A stretch of 64,000 nt of DNA. Source: Dendronephthya gigantea. Taxonomy: Eukaryota > Cnidaria > Anthozoa > Malacalcyonacea > Nephtheidae. Each line of letters opens with the position of its first letter. Position 1 is the first letter of the stretch. This document shows positions 34,736 through 43,506 of the stretch, in pieces. The notes beneath the pieces are model-generated. The model was not told the origin of the DNA. It saw only the letters and a program-made list of their open reading frames with translations, and did no database searches. The DNA lies in assembly GCF_004324835.1 (NCBI RefSeq), contig NW_021163183.1, positions 310,001-374,000 on the forward strand, given 5' to 3'. The position numbers and the translations under genes were made by a program.

Positions 34736-35738
34736 ATGATTCAATATTTATTGCATTAAGAAAATATCGTGTTTTTTTGAGACACCCTGCGGTACATCAT
34801 AAACAATTCTGCAAATAAAAAATAAAGATGTATGTATGCGGTAGAGCAGAATGGTCAAACGAAATTTCTACTTGTTTTTCATGGGTCATTCTAGCCAGTT
34901 TGTGATGCTGGAAAGTGATGATGAAGTGAGAAATATCCCAGGAACTGGTGATATGAAGCCAAGCAATGCTTCCTCGTGGAAAGAATATTACGAAGAGACA
35001 TGTGATTGGCCTGAAACCTGTAGGATAAGAAATTGTACAAATTTTGCAGAACATGGAGCCCATGTAGAAATTGAAGGGATATGGGAGAAAATGTTTATTG
35101 TACCAATGTGTCCCATGCATAACCATCCCACAGAAACAGAATGGCAACATGTTGAAGAGGATACACTGGCTGTATTGATTGAGGAGGGTAGTGAGCCAAG
35201 TGAGAAATCGTCGAATGAGTCATTGTCAAATGAGCCATTTTTAGAGTATGCACTGGCCGCATTGTTTGAGCAGGGTGGTGGGCCAAGTGAGAAATCGTCG
35301 AATGAGTCATCTTCGAATCAGTCATTGTCAAATGAGCCATTTTCAAATGAGCCATTTTCAAATGAGCCATTTTCAAATGAGCCATTGTCAAATGAGCCAT
35401 CATCAGATGAGTCATTGTCAAATGAGCCATTTTCAAATGAGCCATTTTCAAATGAGCCATTTTCAAATGAGCCATTTTCAAATGAGCCATCATCAGATGA
35501 GTCATTGTCAAATGAGCCATTTTCAAATGCGCCATTTTCAAATGCGCCATTTTCAAATGAGCCATTTTCAAATGCGCCATTTTCAAATGAGTCATTGTCA
35601 AATGAGCCATCATCAGATGAGTCATTGTCAAATGAGCCATCATCAGATGAGTCATTGTCAAATGAGCCATCATCAGATGAGTCATTGTCAAATGAGTCAT
35701 TGTCAAATGAGTCATCATCAAGTGATGAATATAATTAG
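33760..35738 (+). CDS. Array gene G9: Cys/His domain protein with acidic pentapeptide-repeat tail
   Basis: Exon 1 is 33760-33767 (ATGAGCAA, donor GTGAGT). Exon 2 is 34895-35738, after GGTCATTCTAG. The product is 283 aa and starts MSNQFVMLESDDEVRN. The domain reads GTGDMKPSNASSWKEYY, WPETCRIRNC, AEHGAHV, FIVPMCPMHN and EWQHVEEDTLAVLI. The tail contains two copies of a GxEPSEKSSNES-like segment. After it come about 27 five-residue units (SNEPF, SNEPS, SDESL, SNAPF) and SSSSDEYN. The tail is strongly acidic and Ser-rich, probably disordered and open to phosphorylation. The 15-bp DNA units predict length variation between individuals. No CaaX. Sister of G6. Confidence 0.85.
35326..35717 (+). repeat. 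15-bp coding tandem repeat in G9
   Basis: About 26 copies of TCAAATGAGCCATTT and variants (TCATCAGATGAGTCATTG) encode the SNEPF-type tail. All copies keep frame. Long open frames on the other strand and in the +1 frame are by-products of the repeat. Confidence 0.95.
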
Positions 35739-36263
35739 GGTTTTTTCAACAAAGACTGTAAAGAGATGAACATTCATTCATCGTGTTAGTTAAAAAGGTT
35801 AATTTAAAAATAACACATTCTTAGTATTTTAATAATACAATGTTTAATGCTTAATAGTTATTCTTCTTCTTGTGTCGAGAGTTGCCTAGAGTAGTAAAAT
35901 GTATACTTTTTTGGATAAAAATACAATACACGTACGTTAACTTGAATCATTTCAATTTTTGCATGAAACTTGCAAGGAAACAGCACTCCGTATCTGCATG
36001 CATGGATTTTCTTGGATATATTACTAAAGAACACTATATATACGAACAAGCTAACTGAGGCTTGCTATAAAGGTTTTTATTATCGTATACGTGGCTTAAT
36101 TTCGCTTCCCTTGGCTGAAATAAATTAACCTAACTTTAGTATTGTGTTATGTTGCCATATTTTCTCTGTAGGCCTCTGTTAATTTATAATGAAACGCAGT
36201 TATGTCCGCGGTCATGAGTGGGCGAGGTATAAATATCGTTTAACGTCATAATTACTCACAACA

Positions 36264-36274
36264 GGGGAATACCC
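36264..36274 (+). promoter_or_regulatory. Near kappa-B site upstream of G10
   Basis: GGGGAATACCC is one base away from GGGGAATTCCC before G7. It lies 100 bases upstream of the G10 ATG. Confidence 0.4.
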
Positions 36275-36373
36275 ATAGCGTCACTCGAAATTGTGTTGTT
36301 TAAACTAACAATTCCTCTACAAAGTTTTTATATCAAATTGGAACATTCAGAAACATTCATCACGTATACAAAG

Positions 36374-38012
36374 ATGAGGTATGTATTCCTATGAATACTT
36401 ATGTTGTACGCTTTCGTAGTTGGCACCTTAAGGTATGATCTATGTCAAATAAATAAAGATTTTAATATTCAATAGCATGCATATGTCGTAAATCTTACAA
36501 TCTTTCCGACGCTGATTTTCGTATATCGTACATATTGTCGTGATTAACAGCCGGTAATTTGCTTTGACTCGCTGTTAAACGCCAGTCCACAGATTAAAAA
36601 TGGAATTACAACGAATTCCAGCCGGCTAAATTTGTGATTCTCTACTATAATATATCACAGATATAATAGAATAATGTAGCTGATTAAATAAAAACTATAT
36701 CTATTTATATGTGTTAAAATTGCTATGAAATTAGCTTTGTGGAAACTCTGTACGTGTTACAGCATTGCTGAGCTTAGTGAGCTAAGCCATAAATATATAC
36801 GAAAATTCTACTTTCGATTTTACAATGTAAACACAGCAATGAGATACTCGGCTATCAAATTTTCGTAGACATATAATATAACACGTATGTTAAATCGCAT
36901 AATTATTATGATTAGGCAATGCATGTGGACGGACGTGGCATTCATAATATTTTCAATTCCAACATTTCTTTCTTTGAATTTCATGATTTTCCTCCAAAAA
37001 TAAATTTGTATTAAATTCATTAAAAATCGCCTTCCCCGAAGAACGAAACACTTTTTATCAGCTATAATGGATAATTTTTCCATATAGGATCAGCCCTTTG
37101 GAATTATATAACACGGACGTTGTAAAAAATAGCCAGTATAAACATGCTCCAAAGCCAAGTGGTTTTACAACATGGAAGGATTATTGGAAATATTATTCAG
37201 GGGAAGAGTGGCCAGAAAAGTGCCGTTTTCGTGGTTGTGGTAAAAACACAGACGGGAGTGCTCATGTCATTATAAATGATGATGAAGCTACTGATTATAT
37301 AATTCCAATGTGCAGATACCACCTCAGTCCTGGATTTACAGAAAACTTTTCTGTAAACTATGGCACTATTGCTGTTCCTATTGAAAGGTAAATAGAATAT
37401 TTAATAAATTCTGAGCCGTTAAGTGATTTAAATCTTTTTCACTTTACAATTAAAGCAGTCTGGCGTATGGTAATCACAATTCTATTTTCCGTTTTTCATA
37501 GTATTGACGAGTTGCCCTTAGATGCTGGAATTCGAGTGAAAAATGTCCCAAACACTGGCAATTCTTCACCACCAGAGGGTTTTAGATCGTGGAAACAATT
37601 CTATAAAAAATATCGACGCAGGCGTAGCTGGCCGAGCACTTGTCGCATCGAAGATTGTTACGAACATGCAGCAGGTGGAGCGCATGTGTACGTAGAAGAC
37701 ACAAATAGAGTCTATATTTTACCAATGTGTGGAACGCACAATACCGCTCACGTCACTGATTGGTTTCCGGTGAAAGAAGACTCGATGGCTCTGCGAGACG
37801 TTACCAGACCAGATCTGGAAAAGGTCGTAAGACGACCTAAACCTGAACCAATACGACAACCAGCTCCTGCTTTTGTACCAGCTCCGGCACGTGTATCACC
37901 AGCTCCTGCACATGTACCACCAGCTCCTAAAAGTTCGTCGCACAATGTAACAATATATGACTCCAAGCCTGTTTCTAAAAAGAGAAACAGGTGCATGTGT
38001 ATCATAGTGTAG
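36374..38012 (+). CDS. Array gene G10: tandem two-domain protein with CaaX box (CIIV)
   Basis: Three exons: 36374-36378 (ATGAG, donor GTATGT), 37088-37387 and 37502-38012. Every junction is phase 2 and the product is 271 aa. Domain a starts MRISPLELYNTD and has TTWKDYW, WPEKCRFRGC, DGSAHV and YIIPMCRYHL: the ligands are kept, but the Asn after the last His is replaced and the GT(G) loop is changed. Domain b has VKNVPNTGN, SWKQFYKK, WPSTCRIEDC, AAGGAHV, VYILPMCGTHN and DWFPVKED. A Pro/Ala repeat (PAPAFVPAPARVSPAPAH) and a basic stretch lead to KKRNRCMCIIV. The CaaX Cys is preceded by another Cys and a polybasic run, as in doubly lipidated Ras proteins. Without the second splice, translation would stop just after domain a. 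Confidence 0.83.
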
Positions 38013-38954
38013 ATCAAAGTATATTATAACCGTGCTGCTCGAAATATCCTGCTTTCAAAATCCTCGCCATCGTTCTAGTGCGGTACAGATAATGTTTTTC
38101 AAAATGACTTCTGCATATTACTAGCACACTGCTCGATTTATTGCGTCGGCAAATTTTTCAACCAAAGCTGCTCAAATCTAGTTATTCTGCCCCCCTGGTT
38201 TAAATATGGTAAATATTAAAATCAGGTGGGGCTGTCTATAGGCATTCAACCGAATCTGATGATAATAAAATACAAGATCTGGATTCTGGTCATATGCACT
38301 GACCATATTTATGGAACGTCTTCGACCCCGCATTGAAGCGGTTTTCCACCAGGCAGTTTTTGATCAAACGAAATTGTTCACTTGATTTCCTTTTGAGTTA
38401 CGACAGGTTTGGAAAAATCCGGTACACTCGAACTCTCACATTTATTTAAAAAGGAAATCAAGCGAAATATTTCATTCAATCAAGTACACGGTCAAGTGAA
38501 AGACCGCCTTTAAAGGTGGCCTTGAATATTTGAGCGGTCGATCATGAATTTAATGATCAAGGACCCGTGTCTAAATTATAATTATATATCAAACTCATAT
38601 AATAGGACAGAATTATCTTCATAACTTATCTATTGAATGGCTCATTTAAGGCTGGTTTTCATTTTACATAATTCGTTGTGTTATGCGAAATTCAACATAT
38701 ACGAAAACCGCGAACTACAACATATCAACAAAACGATTACTTCACAATTCACATGACTTCTTTATCCTCAGCGTTTGCGCGCGTCACGATGTACTATATA
38801 TTTTTCATTTTTATCAATATACAGGATACTGTATTCTCCATTTAACAAAAATGTAATTTAATGATTTTACTCGTATATAAAATAATATATTATTTTCCTT
38901 TGTCGTTCTGATTTGCACACATCAATATCGAACAGGAAACAGAAAAACCAAAAC
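38013..38954. other. Spacer after the array, no gene seen
   Basis: Contains an imperfect inverted repeat around GGTTTTCCACCAGGCAGTTTTTG (near 38340) and TCAAGTGAAAGACCGCC (near 38492), and several (G)ATCAAG(C/T)GAA motifs. It may be an old foldback element, but the ends are not clear. No coding signal. Confidence 0.3.
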
Positions 38955-39630
38955 ATGTTTCGTCTGCAAAGCATTCATCTCAACGGAAAGGGCGTTGGTT
39001 TCTCGCTCTTCTCGAAGGTGAGAAATTATTGACAGTATGATTAATGGTTTAAAAACGAGAATTGACTAATCGCCGGTTTCTTCAGTAATCAATGTATTTT
39101 TAAACATTGCGCATTGACTCGGTATATACGAAGTTTGTTTTTTAAATTAGGTTAATTAAAACTCGGGAAATTGGTTTAAGATATAAGATTAGAAAACATG
39201 GGACTTTGATCTTTCGAATCAAGTATATTGCCCACACGGTACTTGAGTATATATATACCATATATCATGCATGCATATAGAGTTAATCAACATATGGTCT
39301 GCATTTCTCTACTCTTTAATGAATGTACATAGGCATAACACCTGTATTGCAAGTGAAACGAATTCATGCAAAACAACTTTCCGAAGATAACAAGCAAGTA
39401 ACTTTGAACAAGCAAAGTTCATGCTTTGAATTTGCTCAGTGATCATGATATAGGTTATTTATTTATCCTTGAAAGTATTTTCTATCCAACTCTTTCACTT
39501 TAATTTCGATTTATTCTCTTGTTTTCCTTTCCAGGATTTTTCCAGCATTCTGTCGCGATTAAACAATAGAGCTTTGTTAAAAATCCTGATGCAACTTGTG
39601 AATGCAGATGTTAGTTTCGCTTGTTCATAA
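38955..39630 (+). CDS. Possible two-exon small protein, 52 aa
   Basis: Exon 1, 38955-39017, begins MFRLQSIHLNGKGVGF and ends at AAG|GTGAGA. Exon 2, 39535-39630, follows a long pyrimidine tract ending TTTCCAG and encodes DFSSILSRLNNRALL and more, to a stop. Both ends are phase 0. No signal peptide or known motif was recognised; the second exon could form an amphipathic helix. It could be a real short gene, a 5' exon pair of a longer transcript, or chance. Confidence 0.3.
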
Positions 39631-42175
39631 AACAAGTTGTTTTTTATTGACATAAACTTTGATGAAAATTCGAAGTTTTGTGGAAAGAAATCGTCAGTTA
39701 TTTTCCGAAGTTATTTAAATATTTCCAAGCGGTAGTGCATGCGTGTCCATCAAAACGACAGAGCTCAATAACAGTAAAGATATATCCGGCTTAATAGAAT
39801 AGAAGTTCAAATTTGGAGGCCAAACTTAGCACGGTCCTATTTATTCACGTTTCTATCAAGGGATCATTTTACACCAGGCACGCACTCAGAGGTGTTCAAC
39901 AGAAGTTTTGACCAAAACACGATACACTAAAAGGTAATATGTTCATACGTCTATTTTCGGAAACATGCAACCCTTTTGTGACATAACTTGGCAGTCCAAA
40001 CTTCCTCACCGCCGCGATTCATTTAGGAACTCGAAAATGATTTGGTATTCTCGTCTGAATTTGTTGCACAAACAATTTAAGTGTATTGTGCAAAGAAATC
40101 AATGATTGTGCATAAGTGCTTTTCTAACCATCGGAAACTGTTAATAATTTCAAATACCAGGAACCAATGCTCTCGAAGATTCTATCTGCAGTTTCGTTTT
40201 TTTAATAATAAACTTATTTTTGAATGAAGTGAGAAAGTCAGATTAGGACAAGTGCGCCTCTCTTACGCGGGGAGACGAAAAAAAGAAATAATTTAATAAT
40301 ATAATTTTCTCGTGTTGAGAAGCACCGTGTGAAACTATTGCAAGTTTTCCGGCACTATGCCAATGACATGTGAACATTTAGATTCCATTAGGAAGGAATG
40401 TAGAGTTTGAAAGTTTCGACTTTATTCAGCTAAAACTATATTCCAAGTGTAGCTATATGGATATGAGTATAGATCGATGAAATGAGTATAGATCTCAATA
40501 GGTATAGATCACTAGCACCTAAATATCTCTCCTAGAAACCCAAGCAAGCCACACAGCGGTTAAATTCAAGTGTTTTTGTACTGACGTCTGAAAAAGCAAC
40601 GAACCACTTAAATCTTTTGTTAAACAGCCGAAATATACACGTTTTCTGTCCGGTCATAAATCGTTGTGCTCTTAAAAAAGCCCTTGTGAATTCGACTGAA
40701 ATGCATGCAAACAATTCGTTTGTTATTTTCCAACCTTCAAACATTCGTGGATTGTGGATATTTAAGTGAATACTTTGAATTAATCATGATTAATTTCCTG
40801 CGATGCTCATGGCGTCGTGTCTAGTCAAACCTCATAGGTCGAGTGAAATTAACGAGCAACTAACTTACGCATTGTCAATCGCAAAGGTCACCTTTTGCCG
40901 TCAGAAAACAGTTTTGATCCAGGAATCATGCGTGGTGCTGTAATTTTCGATATCCCACTCAGGTGAACTGGCAATAAGCCAGGAAATAACTCTGGTTTCA
41001 GGACTTTGTAATGTTTTACTTCGGCTTTGGCCAGACGATTTTCCCCGTCAGCAAAATGCGATAGCAAATATGGGATGACGCAAATCTGCTTTAATGCAGC
41101 GATTCTTGTTCACTCATGCATTATGTCAAACTCAAGACTAAGAGTACATTATTCTCTTCACGAGAGAGGCTATATTTGTCCGTAAAAGGCAATGCCGTGG
41201 GTGAATTATTCACCAGCACCTTCTGTTGACCAGTACACGAATATTAAACCTGTATACCTTTGCAAGAAACGATTGTTTCTTTAAATATTGTTTAATGGCA
41301 ATTTGGTTCGTTCAACGGCCTAAAATATAAATATATTCGGCAATAACTTTTCGTATTGACCTAAGGGCTTTCGTCTGGAGAGTATATACGGCATGAAAAA
41401 AGCGAATTAGACCTTGCTAGTCGAAATATAACTCAAGGAAGTTTCTTTGTGTATTTTGGGCGATTTGTCAACCGTTAAACCATAGACATACATATAACTT
41501 ATAGCACGCTTCATTCCACTTGTAAAGTAATGGGTTAGCTGCTTGCAAAGTCTGATTACAAACAACTTTACAATTAATGCACGGGATTACATACAGATAT
41601 ACCTCTCGAAAACTTGAGTTTTGAACAATAAGATGAGAATATCTCATAAATTAGGCTATCATGTCACATATAGCTACAAGGCAACATAGATAGGCTATAT
41701 ATCAACCTTATTACAGCATCATTTTGCCTTCAAAACACACGGGGTATCGATAACGATAATTGTATCCGTTTAATTCACCCATATTTTCCCACGCAGCGAA
41801 GTTGCCAGTCCTCACTTTCAAAACTAATTATGTTTTGGCAAAAATCTAACCGGTGACATCCTGAGATCATTAGCTAACAACTCGCTAAGTTAATTGCAAC
41901 TTTTACCTCTTCCAATACCAGGTAATTTTCCATACGTCACTAGCAGGGAATAATGCCAGTGATGTATCAATATAGTAGGGAATATTCAGTCAAAATCTCG
42001 ATCAGATTTTGAACATATATGGGCACTATATGTACTACTTTTTCTACCAAATTTTACTACCAAATTAAGCTCTATTTATTTACTACCAAATTAAGTCGAA
42101 CCCTTCGGCCAATAGCTTAGACTTTGCAATTAAATTTATGATTAAACTAAATGATTAAACATTTTTTCTTTTCAG
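39631..42175. other. Intergenic stretch, no gene seen
   Basis: AT-rich, without supportable exons. A decayed copy of the Penelope-like hammerhead segment (GACCTAAGGGCTTTCGTC) lies at 41347-41383. Confidence 0.45.
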
Positions 42176-42258
42176 AGTCAAAAGTTGTTATTACGACGTT
42201 GAAAGGTCGACTGTTGATGCATGCTACCAGACACAGTACGCGTGGTATAGAAATGAAG
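42176..42258 (+). other. Possible orphan exon
   Basis: A very good acceptor (TTTTTTCTTTTCAG) is followed by 83 bases open in two frames, ending at AATGAAG|GTATTT. One frame reads VKSCYYDVERSTVDAC and then YQTQYAWYRNE, a Cys- and Tyr-rich composition typical of secreted proteins. No partner exon was found. The donor is weak. Confidence 0.18.
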
Positions 42259-43380
42259 GTATTTAATTTGTTACAATGCGATATTTTGAATGCAAGTACC
42301 CTGGTACAGCATTTCTAAGAAATCCCGGCCCGGCAAATTATGAGAAAAACGTCCCGTTTTGTTACATCATGAAGAATTTCGTCCGAGAGCGAGACGCAAA
42401 TACCAGTCTTATTTACATTGCATCGGAAACAAGGTACTTCACCAAAGTCTGCCTAGCTGTTAATCTAGTCTAGTGGATTTCTTTGCTAAGCATGCATTAT
42501 ATTGCCCACAGGTGCTCGGAACAAGTCAACTATAGATCTATAATCGCCTCAGATACAGTCACGAAGTGCAGCACTTGATTGTAATGTCCCCATGAAAACA
42601 ATTCTCGTTGACAGATACGCGCACTTGTAGCTTTTCCTACAAATTAGACGATGACTGTTCACTCTCAGTAGCTACATATCCTAGCATTCATGGCCACCAA
42701 AGTTGCTTTGTCTTCGGCAAACACACAATTTCGTGACCGTCCCTAGCTCTTTATGCGTTGCGCGGACTTCCTAATTTCAAATTATGCCGAATCATTTTCT
42801 CACAAACACGCCGCTTGACATTGCCTCGGCTTACATCAATTAATCCCATCGCACACAAATGGTTTGTTTATACACGATACTTGATTGCACCGGAAAGAAA
42901 CGCTTGTAATTCTATTCGAAATATTCCACCTCTAATATGTTCAGTCACGGTCAGAGCTATCTGCGTAGCTAAGGCTTCGGTCAGATCAAACTATATCGGT
43001 CAAAAATGATTCGACTTGGCCGGAAAGAAGCGTTTGTCATCTTGTGCATTACTCCACCTCAAATAAGTTTGATCCATGGCTAATGGAATTATCTCTGTAA
43101 TTGTTAACGACTTATCGACACCCTTCAATGTGGACCTCACAAAACAGCGCGATTCGCTACCGACGTTCAACTCTGCCAACAAAAAAGCAAAGCTTGCGTG
43201 CACTTTCGAAGGAGCTGCCCTTAGTGAACAAGGTATTTCCTTAATGCCATAACGATCAAGCTCGAACGGTGATTTTGACGGGAGGAAATAGAATTCCAGC
43301 TTTCAACACTCGCTTTGAAATTACGGAGGGATTTTGTGAGCACTTCCTTAACGCCAAAACACTTTGCCCAGAGGCTTCGA
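42259..43380. other. Upstream region of the FGF gene
   Basis: No gene was recognised. It ends in the TATA promoter of the FGF-like gene. Unsupported open frames occur on both strands. Confidence 0.4.
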
Positions 43381-43388
43381 TATAAATA
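43381..43388 (+). promoter_or_regulatory. TATA box of the FGF-like gene
   Basis: TATAAATA lies 126 bases upstream of the FGF ATG. Transcription should start about 30 bases downstream, near 43411, giving a 5' UTR of roughly 95 bases with no further intron needed. Confidence 0.6.
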
Positions 43389-43506
43389 GAGCTGTGCGCG
43401 TTGCATTCGTTACATTCAAGAACACTCTCCGAGACGAGGTTTTATCCAGAGACTTACGTTATAACTGCGTCGTTGTAAAGTAAATACGATTACCTATAAA
43501 AGGATC

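Noticed and set aside
35095-35769. 208- and 173-codon frames overlapping the G9 tail
   Set aside because: Shadows of the 15-bp coding repeat; the G9 frame alone joins to the conserved domain.
16249-38012. Calling the array proteins HNH endonucleases
   Set aside because: The metal-ligand layout resembles HNH folds, but I cannot identify the catalytic His-Asn-His set; only a structural zinc site is supportable.
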